Notes: generated by a model from the letters alone, not told the origin. DNA of 64,000 nt from JABDMH01 sp965223165 (GCA_965223165.1 CBDCVQ010000020.1:1860001-1924000); one strand, 5' to 3'; counted from the stretch's first letter, positions 34,258-44,061 are shown. Program-made: numbers and translations.

Positions 34258-35168
34258 CTACCGCTCGCGTTGTGGAGAAAGTCCTTCTCTGCCTGAGTCA
34301 AACTCTGATACCCCTCGACTTTGATCTTGTCCAGGATCTGGTCAATGCGCTCCTGAATCTCGTCCTCCGACAGTTTCTCCGACTGACGCTTATATCTTTT
34401 CTTGACCACCAGGGTAGTCTTACCTCTCGCACGAGGCCGGCTGCCGTCCTCGCGGAAGAATTGCTGCACCTTGGCAAAGAGCCCGTTGACACCTTCTGAC
34501 CAGTCATTGCCCTCCCGTAGCTGAAAGACAAAAAACCATCCCATCAACACTCCACCCAAGTGGGCAAAATGACCGCCCGTATTGTGATCGCTGGCCAACC
34601 CGAAGATGTCCAGCAGCACGAGCACCGCTACGATGTACTTGAGCTTCACATCGCCGATCAAGAGCAGTCGCATATTATAGTCGGGAGCGATGATGCCGGA
34701 GGCAACGACAATAGCCATCACACCTGCACTAGCCCCAAGGGCGTAGATGGTCCCGCTCCCTCCATACTGAAAGAGGGCGGCACTGCCCCAAAACATAAAG
34801 CAACCGACCAGCCCGCCGAGTAGATACAGCGGAAAGACCTTTTGCTCGCCGATCAGGTCGGCCACGATGCGCCCAAACCAGTAGAGAAACAACATATTCC
34901 AGAGCAGGTGCCAGAAGCCCGTGTGCAGGAAAATACTGGTGATAAAGACCCACGGATGGGTCAGATTGTGCAGCAGACTGGATGAGATGGAGAAAAAGTG
35001 GACGATGTCTGCGTAGAGAGGCGGGAGCTCGCCCCCATTGCCAATCTTGAGCGCAAAGTGTACGCTATTGATCAGGATGAAGACGCCCACGTTGATGATC
35101 ACGAGCCGGCTGATGACATTGCCTGTCGTGAACTCGCGTCTGATATCTGCGATGATCGACTGCAGCAT
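34254..35168 (-). CDS. Rhomboid-family intramembrane serine protease, long form
   Basis: A 304-residue rhomboid. The catalytic Ser lies in YALGASAGVMAIVVA (GxSG-type GASAG) and the catalytic His in GGHFAHLGGVLMGWFFVF; the preceding FLHTGFWHLLWNMLFLYWFG carries the conserved His-Asn. Six or so helices are followed by a cytoplasmic tail of about 90 residues with basic and acidic segments (RARGKTTLVVKKRYKRQSEK). It cleaves transmembrane substrates within the membrane. It overlaps or abuts a second rhomboid gene, so two paralogous proteases are produced from one operon. Confidence 0.93.
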   Translation of the reverse strand: MLQSIIADIRREFTTGNVISRLVIINVGVFILINSVHFALKIGNGGELPPLYADIVHFFSISSSLLHNLTHPWVFITSIFLHTGFWHLLWNMLFLYWFGRIVADLIGEQKVFPLYLLGGLVGCFMFWGSAALFQYGGSGTIYALGASAGVMAIVVASGIIAPDYNMRLLLIGDVKLKYIVAVLVLLDIFGLASDHNTGGHFAHLGGVLMGWFFVFQLREGNDWSEGVNGLFAKVQQFFREDGSRPRARGKTTLVVKKRYKRQSEKLSEDEIQERIDQILDKIKVEGYQSLTQAEKDFLHNASGR

Positions 35169-35794
35169 TATAACCTACCTGATTTGCGCCAGTAATAGAT
35201 AATGATCGCTCCAAAGATAGCACCTCCCAGGTGGGCATAGTGGGCCACGCCCGTCTGATAGTTGCTAACGCCCAAAAAAAGTTCGAGGGCGGCATAACCC
35301 AGCGCTAGGTATTTAGCCTTGATCGCCACGGGAGGAATGATCAAATGCAGTTGATGGTTGGGGAAGAGCATGGCATATCCAGCCAGCAGACCAAATATCG
35401 CTCCGGAGGCTCCACGCATATTGAAATGTACAGCCTGCATGGCGGCCTGGTAGTACATGGGGTCCCTCGCGGAAAGCTCCCAACCCAAAACCAGCAAGTG
35501 CAAGACCATCGCACCCAGGCCAGTGAGCAGATAGAAGGTGAGAAAACGCTTCGCGCCCATGTGCATTTCCAGCATGGTGCCAAAAATGTACAGACCAAAC
35601 ATGTTGAAAAACAAGTGATTGAGATCCCCGTGCATAAAGAGGTGGGTCACCAATTGCCAGGGTCGAAACAAGTCGTGAGCTGGGTAATACAGTGCCAAGG
35701 CGTTGGAGGTATTGGGCATCAACAACTCCGTACCGAAAAACATCAGCACATTGATGATCAAAAGTTGTTTTACGACATCGGTAATTCTCAGCAT
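35168..35794 (-). CDS. Rhomboid-family intramembrane serine protease, short form
   Basis: A 208-residue rhomboid. The catalytic Ser is in MRGASGAIFGLLAGYA and the His in GVAHYAHLGGAIFGAIII; FMHGDLNHLFFNMFGLYIFG is the upstream conserved stretch. The protein is little more than the six-helix core and lacks the tail of its neighbour. Its stop abuts the start of the longer rhomboid (shared base). It lies 6 nt downstream of mutL. The pair is a recurrent Bacteroidota arrangement as far as I recall. Confidence 0.93.
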   Translation of the reverse strand: MLRITDVVKQLLIINVLMFFGTELLMPNTSNALALYYPAHDLFRPWQLVTHLFMHGDLNHLFFNMFGLYIFGTMLEMHMGAKRFLTFYLLTGLGAMVLHLLVLGWELSARDPMYYQAAMQAVHFNMRGASGAIFGLLAGYAMLFPNHQLHLIIPPVAIKAKYLALGYAALELFLGVSNYQTGVAHYAHLGGAIFGAIIIYYWRKSGRL

Positions 35795-35800
35795 CCGTAC

Positions 35801-37579
35801 CTAATTAAACTTCAAAACGAGGTCATCTAGTTCGAAAGTCAAGAAGCATTTCTTGCCTGCCGGACTTTGAAATGGCACCTCGCACGCGAACAATTGATCG
35901 ATCAGGGCTTCCATCTCCACGGTGGAGAGGGCGGTGTTTCGCTTGATGCAGGCGCTGCGGGCCAGCGAGAGGGCCAGCCGTTGCTCCTCACCCAATTCTA
36001 AATTGACGTTGAGCTTAAATTGTTCGAGAAGTTCGCGAAATAGCGCGGTCTCATCACTTAAATTCGACAAATGGGCCGGTATGCCATGAAGAATGAAGCT
36101 GTCCTTGCCAAATCCGGTCAGGTCAAAGCCCATATCCCGGACCCGGGGCAACATCTCCTGGAGTAGGGTGGATTCTTGGGTGGTGAGGGTGATCGTCTTG
36201 GGAAAAAGCAACTCTTGGGTACTGGCCATCTGACTACCCAGTGACTGCAGAAATTGCTCGTAGAGGATACGCTCGTGTGCGTATTGCTGATCGATCAGGA
36301 TGAAGCCGGATTTGATCTGGGTGATGATGTAGCTCTCGTGTATCTGATAGGGTGTTTTTCGATCCATGGGGGCATCGATCGCCTCCAGTTGAGATTCGGC
36401 CGGGGCACCCATTGGCGCGTCTGTGGTCCGCTTTTCCAGACCGCGATACAACTCTTCCCAGCTGCCAGGCGTCGATCCCTCTCGCGAGAAGCTGGATGGG
36501 ATGATGATCTTTTCGCGATTGCTGGGCGGACGCACTTCCGGGATATTGGCAAGTGCCGGGTCCTGATCAAAATCGAGAGAGGGCGTGATATTGTGTTGGC
36601 TGAGGGCTCGGCGGACGGCGGCCTTTACCAGATTGTATATCAGTCGCTCATCTTCAAACTTGATTTCCTGCTTCGTGGGATGCACATTGACATCGATCCG
36701 GTCCGGGTCCATGGTCAGGCACAGCACATAAAAAGGGTGCGTGCCCGGCGGGATGACATTTTCATAGGCCATCGTGACGGCATGATGGAGATAGTGGCTC
36801 TTGATGAAGCGCCCATTGATGAGAAAAAACTGTTCGCCCCGGCTTTTCTTGGCCGCATTGGGCTTGCCGATAAAACCAGCGATGTTGCAGAGATCGTTTT
36901 CCTCGTCGATCGGGACCAGCTTGTCATTCATCGATTTTCCAAAGAGGCTGACGACACGTTGGCGCAGATTGCCGGCGCGCAGGTGGTAGGTCTCCGTATT
37001 GTTGTGAAAGACCTCAAAGTAGATGGATGGATTGGCAATGGCCACCCGTTGAAATTCGTCCAGGATGTGGCGTAGTTCGACGGTATTTGACTTAAGAAAT
37101 TTACGTCGGGCGGGGATGTTGTAAAAGAGATTTTTGACGAGAAGATTGGTGCCGGCGGAGGTCTCGCAAGGCTGTTGACTCACTACTTTGGAGCCCTCGA
37201 TCACGAGGTGGGTGCCGATTTCCTCTTCGTGGAGCCGGGTCTTGAGATCGACCTGGGCCACCGCGGCAATGGAGGCCAGCGCTTCGCCTCTAAATCCCAG
37301 GGTGCGGATGGCATAGAGATCTTCGGTCCGGCTGATCTTGGAGGTGGCATGTCTTTCGAAGCTCATGCGGGCGTCCGTGCCGCTCATCCCGGCCCCATTG
37401 TCGATCACCTGGATGGCCTGCTTACCGGCTTCGCGTATGATGAGCTTGATGTGGGTGGCTGCGGCGTCGATGGCGTTTTCCAGCAGCTCTTTGACTACGG
37501 AGGCAGGACGTTGCACAACCTCGCCGGCAGCTATTTGGTTTGCGATAGAATCGGGAAGGAGCTGAATGATATCAGCCAT
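35801..37579 (-). CDS. mutL: DNA mismatch repair protein MutL
   Basis: A 592-residue MutL. The GHKL ATPase motifs are NAIDAAATHIKL, DNGAGM and TLGFRGEALASIAAV, plus the KNLFYNIPARRKFLKS lid region. The transducer domain carries VNVHPTKQEIKF. A variable linker (about residues 330-400) precedes the C-terminal dimerisation domain. No DQHxxxxExxxE endonuclease motif is apparent: the corresponding region reads LIDQQYAHERILYEQFL, which matches the related DQHAAHERxxYE pattern of MutL C-termini. Full length. It is probably the first or second gene of the leftward run ending at the M28 peptidase. Confidence 0.96.
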   Translation of the reverse strand: MADIIQLLPDSIANQIAAGEVVQRPASVVKELLENAIDAAATHIKLIIREAGKQAIQVIDNGAGMSGTDARMSFERHATSKISRTEDLYAIRTLGFRGEALASIAAVAQVDLKTRLHEEEIGTHLVIEGSKVVSQQPCETSAGTNLLVKNLFYNIPARRKFLKSNTVELRHILDEFQRVAIANPSIYFEVFHNNTETYHLRAGNLRQRVVSLFGKSMNDKLVPIDEENDLCNIAGFIGKPNAAKKSRGEQFFLINGRFIKSHYLHHAVTMAYENVIPPGTHPFYVLCLTMDPDRIDVNVHPTKQEIKFEDERLIYNLVKAAVRRALSQHNITPSLDFDQDPALANIPEVRPPSNREKIIIPSSFSREGSTPGSWEELYRGLEKRTTDAPMGAPAESQLEAIDAPMDRKTPYQIHESYIITQIKSGFILIDQQYAHERILYEQFLQSLGSQMASTQELLFPKTITLTTQESTLLQEMLPRVRDMGFDLTGFGKDSFILHGIPAHLSNLSDETALFRELLEQFKLNVNLELGEEQRLALSLARSACIKRNTALSTVEMEALIDQLFACEVPFQSPAGKKCFLTFELDDLVLKFN

Positions 37580-37587
37580 AGGTGATA

Positions 37588-37902
37588 TTAGCCTTCAAAC
37601 AGTGACATAAATTCGGGCAAATATACTGTAAGAAGGACGTAGGTCAGGCCAAAAAGAACCACAATGATGGCCAGCAAAAGGATATTGGAGCGACGGATAG
37701 CGTCCTTGTTGGCACTGCTGCGGTAGCTCTTGCGGCGAAAGGAGCTGGATATGCGCGATTTGGCCAGTTCCGTCTCCGATAGGCCCTCCCCCTTGTGCTT
37801 GCCGAGGATCTCGTCCAAACGTTCCTTTTGTGGATCGTAATAGCGAGGGATATAGTTAAATCGCTGATGCTTCGGCGTCTTAAAAAAACTAAAGAAGGCC
37901 AT
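37588..37902 (-). CDS. Small membrane protein upstream of mutL
   Basis: 104 residues from ATG 37902 (MAFFSFFKTPKHQRFNYIPR); the frame is open further upstream but only through repeat sequence. A conserved-looking N-terminal piece (FNYIPRYYDPQKERLDEIL) is followed by a basic stretch and one C-terminal transmembrane helix (NILLLAIIVVLFGLTYVLL). I recall such short proteins next to mutL in other Bacteroidota, but have no function for it. Eight nt separate it from mutL, so the two are likely co-transcribed. Confidence 0.8.
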   Translation of the reverse strand: MAFFSFFKTPKHQRFNYIPRYYDPQKERLDEILGKHKGEGLSETELAKSRISSSFRRKSYRSSANKDAIRRSNILLLAIIVVLFGLTYVLLTVYLPEFMSLFEG

Positions 37903-37984
37903 GACAACTATTTGAAGGTGAATAAAAGTATAACACTTTTGTAAAGAAGACAAAAGAGGCGGTCCCTCCTTCTTTCTCCTGTAG

Positions 37985-39460
37985 ATGCTGGCCCGTGGTA
38001 CGCTTGGCGTAAGCTCCGACCCCTGGGTTCTCCGCTTTGCTTCGAAACGCCGGGGGGACAACTATCAAGGTTGCCCCCGACCCCTGCGTTCTCCGCTTTG
38101 CTTCGAAACGCCGGGGGGACAACTATCTCGAAGGGAGCAAATCCGGTAGGGACGAACCGAAGCGGGCCCGCCTGCCAACGCCGGCCGCTCAGGAGCGATA
38201 GCGTTTTGAGCCCCGTAGGGGCGGCCAGGCGCTGATTGAAGCTAGTTGTTGCATCCCCATCTCCGCACACCGGTCCACCCCGGCGTTCCGAAGGACGCAG
38301 GGGCCGGGGGTTTTACCGCCCAGGTTCTCCGCTGCGCTTCGAAACGCCGGGGAGGCATCCATCTCGATTCTACACTGGCAAGTCCCGTAGGGACGAACCG
38401 AAGCGGGCCCGCGTGCCAAGGCTGGCCGCCCAGGAGCGACAGCATTTTGAGCCCCAGAGGGGCGGCCAGGCGCTGATTGCAGCTAGTTGTTGCATCAACA
38501 TCTCTGCACTCGGGTCCACCCCGGCGTTCCGAAGGACGCAGGGGCCGGGGGCTATACCACCCAGGTTCTCCGCTGCGCCTCGAAACGCGGTGGAGACAAC
38601 TATCTCGAAGGGAGCAAGTCCCGTAGGGACGAACCGAAGCGGGCCCGCGTGCCAAGGCTGGCCGCCCAGGAGCGATAGCGTTTTGAGTCCCGTAGGGGCG
38701 GCCAGGCGCTGATTGAAGCTAGTTGTTGCATGAACATCTCTGCACACCGGTCCACCCCGGCGTTCCGAAGGACGCAGGGGCCGGGGGTTTTACCGCCCAG
38801 GTTCTCCGCTGCGCTTCGAAACGCCGCGGGACAACTATCACGGTTGCCCCCGACCCCTGCGTTCTCCGCTGCGCTGCGAAACGCCGGGGACAACTATCAC
38901 GGTTGCCCCCGACCCCTGCGTTCTGCGCTGCGCTCCGAAACGCCGGGGAGATAACTATCTCGATTCGACATTGAGCAAGTTTTGTAGGGACGAACTGAAG
39001 CGGGCCCGCGTGCCAACGCTGGCCGCCAAGGAGCGACAGCGTTTTGAGCCCCATAGGGGCGGCCAGGCGCTGATTGAAGCTAGTTGCTGCATCCCCATCT
39101 CTGCACTCGGGTCCACCCCGGCGTTCCGAAGGACGCAGGGGCCGGGGGTTTTACCGCCCAGGTTCACCGCTGCGCTTCGAAACGCCGGGGAGACAACTAT
39201 CACGGTGGCCCCCGACCCCTGCGTTCTCCGCTGCGCCTCGAAACGCCGGGGAGGCATCCATCTCGATTCTGCACTGGCAAAGTCCCGTAGAGACGAACCG
39301 AAGCGGGCCCGCGTGCCAACGCTGGCCGCCAAGGAGCGGTAGCGTTTTGAGCCCCATAGGGGCGGCCAGGAGCTCAATTAAGCTAGTTGTTGCATCCCCA
39401 TCTCTGCACTCGGGTCCACCCCGGCGTTCCGAAGGACGCAGGGCCGGGGGCAAGATGGTC
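37985..39460. repeat. GC-rich complex repeat array (about 1.45 kb)
   Basis: Five main units, anchored at GCGGGCCCGC (38162, 38403, 38639, 39000, 39303), so spacing is 241, 236, 361 and 303 bp. Each holds the same blocks in order: CCCGTAGGGACGAACCGAAG, GAGCGACAGCGTTTTGAGCC, a GCGGCCAGGCGCTGATTGAA block with GCTAGTTGTTGCATC, GGCGTTCCGAAGGACGCAGG, and a CTCCGCTGCGCTTCGAAACG block. The last block is itself duplicated as about 62-bp tandem units (for example 38000-38130 and 38800-38960), which explains the variable spacing. All six frames stay open because of base bias, but I see no protein family. Confidence 0.9.
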
Positions 39461-39542
39461 CTTGACCCTGTGTTTTCCACCGTTCTACCCCTCCACAATT
39501 CAACCCGTCCACAATTGAACACCTCTACATCACCATCCCTGC

Positions 39543-39573
39543 TTTGTTGCCATTGAAAATCAGAGTACTTTTG
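39543..39573 (+). promoter_or_regulatory. Predicted promoter of purF
   Basis: -33 TTTG (39543-39546), 19-nt spacer, -7 TACTTTTG (39566-39573), 26 nt before the purF ATG. It fits the Bacteroidota consensus closely and lies just outside the repeat array. Confidence 0.7.
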
Positions 39574-39599
39574 CGACAGATTATCGATAAGCCTGTCTT

Positions 39600-41493
39600 A
39601 TGAGCGATCAAATCAAGCATGAGTGCGGCATTGCGCTCATTCGCTTGCTCAAGCCGTTAGAGTACTACGAGGAAAAATACGGCACTCCTCTCTTTGGGCT
39701 GCAAAAGCTACAGCTCATCCTGCAAAAGATGCGCAACCGTGGCCAGGACGGCGCCGGCGTGGCTACCATCAAACTGGATCCGGAACCCGGAACCCGGTAC
39801 ATCAGTCGCAAGCGCAGCAATGACTCACAATATTTGCGGGATCTGTTTCAGAAAGTCGATGCCCACTTTGAAGGGTTGACCGAGGGCCAACTGCATGATG
39901 CCGCTTGGCTAAAAGATAATCGACCCTTCACCGGCGAGGTGCTCTTGGGGCACCTCCGTTACGGCACCCACAGCAACAATACCATTGAGACCTGCCATCC
40001 CCTCCTCCGCCAGAACAATTGGATCAACCGAAACCTAGTCCTGGCAGGCAACTTCAACCTGACGAATGTGAAGGAACTCTTCGAGGAGTTGTTGGAACTG
40101 GGCCAGTATCCCAAGGAGGTGTCGGACACTGTGACAGTATTGGAGAAGATCGGCCACTTCTTGGATGACGAGGTGCAGCGACTGTTTACCTGGTTTAAGC
40201 CCGATGGATATAGCAATCGGGAGATCAATCAGCTGATCGAGGAGCACCTCGACATCCAGCGCCTGCTGAGCCGGGCCACCAAGCGCTTTGACGGAGGCTA
40301 CGTTATGGCGGGCATGATCGGGCATGGCGATGCCTTCATGATGCGCGATCCCAATGGCATCCGTCCGGCCTTCTACTACCACGACGAGGAGATCGTGGTG
40401 GCAGCCTCCGAGCGGCCCGCCATCCAGACCGCCTTCAAAGTGCCCCTCCGCGAGGTCAAAGAATTGCAGCCTGGGCACGTGCTGGTGGTTAAGAAAAAGG
40501 GATCGGTGGTCGAGCAGTCATTCATCGCGCCACAGAAGCGGCGATCCTGTTCATTTGAGCGCATCTACTTTTCGCGCGGCACCGACAAGGACATCTACCT
40601 GGAGCGCAAGAAACTAGGCCAGCAACTGACGGAGCAAGTGCTGGACGCGATCGATTATGACTTTGAGCATACCGTCTTCTCGTATGTGCCCAATACGGCG
40701 GAGACAGCTTTCTTCGGCTTGATGGAGGGCATCGAGTCTCGGCTCAACGAGATTCGCCGGGATAAGATTCTGGCACTCGGTGATCAGCCCAAGGGGGAGG
40801 ACATTGAAAAGATCTTGGCCCTCAAGCCCCGCTTTGAGAAGATCGTCGTCAAGGATGCCAAGATGCGCACCTTCATTGCCACGACCAAGGAACGAGGGGA
40901 TCTGGTGTCCTATGTCTATGATGTGACCTACGGCATCGTGCGCAACCACATCGATACGCTGGTCCTGGTGGATGATAGCATCGTACGAGGGACCACACTG
41001 CGAGACAGCATTATCACGATGGTGGATCGATTGCATCCCAAGCGCATCATCTTTGTCTCCTCTGCTCCCCAGATCCGATATCCGGACTGCTACGGCATTG
41101 ACATGTCACGTATGGGCAATTTTGTGGCTTTTCAAGCCATGATCTCCCTGATCCGGGAACAAGGTCGGGAAGATCTCCTGGACGAGGTCTACGAAAACTG
41201 TAGAGCCCAGCAGTTTCTCCCGGCAGAGAAGGTATCCAATCAGGTCAAGGTCCTCTACGATCAATTTACCTATGAGCAGGTGTCTGACCGCATATCCCGC
41301 ATCTTGGAGCCGGAGTACGTAGAGGCGGAGATCAAGATTATCTATCAGACACTGGAGGGGACTACGCGAGGCGATCCCCGATCATACCGGAGATTGGTTC
41401 TTCAGTGGAGACTATCCCACCCAAGGGGGCAACAAGGTGGTCAACAAGGCCTTTGTCAACTACATGGAAAAGAAGACGGTGCGGGCCTACTAA
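39600..41493 (+). CDS. purF: Amidophosphoribosyltransferase, Bacteroidota long form, with a late frameshift
   Basis: First enzyme of purine synthesis: transfers glutamine amide to PRPP. The catalytic Cys is in HECGIALIRL (residue 9, so an eight-residue propeptide is expected). NRGQDGAG and RYGTHS belong to the glutaminase, and the PRPP site is LVLVDDSIVRGTT. An insertion of about 100 residues marks the Bacteroidota-type form. One extra G in the G run at 41357-41360 shifts the frame. Without it the protein continues LREAIPDHTGDWFFSGDYPT and ends FVNYMEKKTVRAY at TAA 41491-41493 (630 residues). As written, the frame runs to 41675 with an unrelated tail. Confidence 0.9.
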
Positions 41494-41682
41494 CAGATCC
41501 TCGCTTGACCTACCACCCAAGGGCTTCCAGACCGGCTACACACCCACACACGAATGCCGGAAATGCAACATCCGATGCGGCCCGCAATTATTTGATTTGC
41601 ACGGATCTTGACCGGCGCAAAAAAAATTCCAAGCGCATTCCAACCATTTCGGTCATCTTTCGTCTAGAGAAGTAAACAGGCG
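41494..41682. other. Intergenic region
   Basis: Downstream of the corrected purF stop. No gene seen; the apparent continuation of the purF frame here is an artefact of the one-base indel. Confidence 0.6.
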
Positions 41683-42231
41683 CTGGAAAACTTAACGGAT
41701 ACGCAACTTGTCGAGCGCTGCCTTGATGGCGACCGAAAGGCCGAGTACCTTTTGTACCAGCAGCATGTCCAGGGGCTGTACCACAGCGTATGGCGCATCG
41801 TGGGTCGCCGTGATGTGGCCGAGGACATCATCCAAGAAGGCTTTGTCAAGATTTTCGACCGGTTGGCAAGCTATCGAGGGGAGAGCAGTCTGCGGTCCTG
41901 GATGCAACGCATCATGCGAAATCTCGCCATCGATGCGGTGCGCAAGTCCAAGCGAGAACTCCAAATGATGCAAAGCCAGGAGGAGATTCCGGTGACCATC
42001 ATGGCCCCAGTAGACGACATGCGAGAGATACAAGTCGCCCAACTCCACGAGGCGATTAAGCGCTTGCCCCAAGGATGCAGGATCGTGTTGTCTCTACATC
42101 TATTTGAAGGGCTGAAACACCGGGAGATTGCCGACCGACTAAACATTAGCGAATCCACCTCAAAGACCCAATATCGCAGAGCTAAATGGCTCTTGCAGAA
42201 GGACTTAACAGCGGTAACAAATGAAGGATAA
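41683..42231 (+). CDS. RNA polymerase sigma-70 factor, ECF type
   Basis: An ECF sigma factor. Region 2: YHSVWRIVGRRDVAEDIIQE with GFVKIFDRLASYRGESSLRS; region 4: LPQGCRIVLSLHLFEGLKHR and EIADRLNISESTSKTQYRRA. The family N-terminus LTDTQLVERCLDGDRKAEYL is coding upstream of TTG 41752, so the gene begins earlier. No ATG is available after the stop at 41665-41667; CTG at 41683 (then GAA AAC TTA ACG) is my best guess, with low confidence. It overlaps the next gene by 11 nt and is the first of a three-gene operon for a probable envelope response. Confidence 0.85.
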   Translation: MENLTDTQLVERCLDGDRKAEYLLYQQHVQGLYHSVWRIVGRRDVAEDIIQEGFVKIFDRLASYRGESSLRSWMQRIMRNLAIDAVRKSKRELQMMQSQEEIPVTIMAPVDDMREIQVAQLHEAIKRLPQGCRIVLSLHLFEGLKHREIADRLNISESTSKTQYRRAKWLLQKDLTAVTNEG

Positions 42232-42776
42232 CATCGAAAGACTGTTGGAGCGCCATCGCGACGCCTTGGACCAGATGGAAGAGGTCCGGGAGGACCGGAT
42301 CTGGGATGCCATCGGTCGTCAGCGGGGGCCAGGAGCAAAAGACGCCTGTGCGACAGATCTGGTGGTTGCGAGCAGCTGCCGCGGCCATTGTCCTGCTGGT
42401 GGTGGCTCTCTGGTGGACCCGCAGCGAATTGACCTTGCAGCGCTCGCTGAATGAGGCCTTGACGGCAGCCACTTATTACCCGTCCTTTCATGCGCAAGAA
42501 GCTCGATATCTGGACCAGATCCAATCGAAAAAGGAAGAACTCCAGTTCGATCAGTTGAAAGAGATGGATTTTCCCACCATCCTGGGCGAGCTCAAGTCGA
42601 TGGAGAACCAGTACGCAGTGATGCTTGACGATCTGGAGATCTATCCCGACGAGGAGGCGGTCATACGTGCCTTCATGCGCTATCATGAAAGACAGTTAAA
42701 GCTCCTCGAACTTTTATCTAAAGAAATTCAAAAGAAGCAAAGAGATGAAGACAGAACGGATACCCACGCGATCTAG
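42221..42776 (+). CDS. Single-pass membrane protein, probable anti-sigma factor, frameshifted
   Basis: The first frame gives MKDNIERLLERHRDALDQME and ends at IWDAIGRQR. After removal of one G from the G5 run at 42324-42328 it continues into the second frame as QEQKTPVRQIWWLRAAAAAI, a transmembrane helix (IWWLRAAAAAIVLLVVALWW) and a coiled-coil-like external domain, about 184 residues in total. A short cytoplasmic segment before one helix, directly after an ECF sigma gene and overlapping it by 11 nt, is the normal position of an anti-sigma factor. I see no ZAS zinc motif, so that role is inferred from position. Confidence 0.7.
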
Positions 42777-44058
42777 CACATGGTCTTGGGGCCTACTTAT
42801 TTGCCTGCTATTGACGGCAACGGTCTCCTATGGCCAGACCAAAACCCGGACCATCGAAAAAACCTATGACGCGAATGGGCAATCAACGATGGCGATCGAG
42901 CATCACCGTGGCGATCTCGTGGTCAAGCGGTCGACCGACGACAAGTGTCACATCCGGCTCGATGTGGAGGTGAAGGGATCTGATCCCGCCGAAATCGAAC
43001 ACCTGTTTGAAGTGATAGAACTGGAGGAGCGCTCCGGCGGATCTGAGGTCAAGACCGTCACCGGGATACAGCAGTGGAACCGGTCCAATGGACGCACTAA
43101 AGTGAAACTGCGTGACGGCACGGTGCTGCGATCCCTGGAGTCGATTGACATCGAGATGACTGTGTGGCTCCCCACCATGCGGTCGATCAAACTCAGCAAC
43201 AAATATCATAACATCGTCGCAAGGGAGGCCATACCCTGTCAAGCGGTGATCTCCCTTTATAGCGGCAGGCTCGAGACGAAGGATATCCAAGGAGATCTGG
43301 AGTTGAAGATGAAGTACTCCAGTGGGCAGGTGGGCAATTTTGCCCAGGGCACATTTGAATTTTACGAGACGGACATCGAATTGGGCAATGGGGGAGACCT
43401 GGAGATCGCATCTAAATATTCGGAGGTCGCCCTAGGTACGGTAAACTCCATCTCGATTCAGAGTTATGAAGACGAATATGAGATCAAAGCCATCCCCGGC
43501 AAGGTGTCGATCCGAGACAAATATTCCGAGTTTGATCTGACCGAGATCGGACCGGCCACCTTTGAACTGTACGAGAGCGATGTCAAGTTTACGCAGGGCG
43601 GTGAGATCATGATGAGCAGCAAGTACTCCGAGTTGGATGCGATCCAGGTGACCTCATTGGCGGTGGAAAGTGGCTACGAAGACAAAGTGAGTCTTCGCGA
43701 GGTTTCGACGATAGACATTGCCAATGATAAGTACTCGGAGTATGACATCGACCAATTGTCCACTCGCTTCAAGATCAAGGGATATGAGACCAACGTAGAT
43801 ATCGGAAGTGTGGCCAGCTCGCTGCAGGAGATCTGGATCGACAGTAAGTACGACAAGATGCGTTTTGGCTTCCCGGCGGGTCTCAAGTATGATCTGGATG
43901 CGGAGCTAAAATATGGCGACATTGACTACCACGAAGGCATCACGGTGCAGTTGGAAAAGCAGAAGACGGGGGATGAGACGGCGATCAAATGGACGCAAAG
44001 CGGGGCCACGGCCAAAGTCTATGTCCGTGCGTACAATACCGATATCGAGCTCAAATAG
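42745..44058 (+). CDS. Secreted repeat protein, DUF4097-like
   Basis: A 437-residue exported protein (signal peptide with SWGLLICLLLTATVSYGQ, residues about 13-30). The mature part is a run of beta-strand repeats of the pattern KYS.....V.S..I.SYED.Y, for example ASKYSEVALGTVNSISIQSY, SIRDKYSEFDLTEIGPATFE and MSSKYSELDAIQVTSLAVES, consistent with a right-handed beta-helix such as in DUF4097-like putative adhesins. Its start overlaps the preceding gene by 32 nt. As third gene of a sigma / anti-sigma-like operon it may be the sensed or controlled surface component; this is inference. Confidence 0.75.
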   Translation: MKTERIPTRSSTWSWGLLICLLLTATVSYGQTKTRTIEKTYDANGQSTMAIEHHRGDLVVKRSTDDKCHIRLDVEVKGSDPAEIEHLFEVIELEERSGGSEVKTVTGIQQWNRSNGRTKVKLRDGTVLRSLESIDIEMTVWLPTMRSIKLSNKYHNIVAREAIPCQAVISLYSGRLETKDIQGDLELKMKYSSGQVGNFAQGTFEFYETDIELGNGGDLEIASKYSEVALGTVNSISIQSYEDEYEIKAIPGKVSIRDKYSEFDLTEIGPATFELYESDVKFTQGGEIMMSSKYSELDAIQVTSLAVESGYEDKVSLREVSTIDIANDKYSEYDIDQLSTRFKIKGYETNVDIGSVASSLQEIWIDSKYDKMRFGFPAGLKYDLDAELKYGDIDYHEGITVQLEKQKTGDETAIKWTQSGATAKVYVRAYNTDIELK

Positions 44059-44061
44059 CCA

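Noticed and set aside
38189..39556. Overlapping Arg/Pro/Ala-rich genes in the GC-rich array
   Set aside because: All six frames stay open in high-GC repeat DNA. No domain, start signal or frame-consistent substitution pattern is seen.
41494..41675. C-terminal extension of PurF
   Set aside because: The extended frame is unlike any PurF, whereas the alternative frame continues perfectly with the family end. The extension is due to one extra G.
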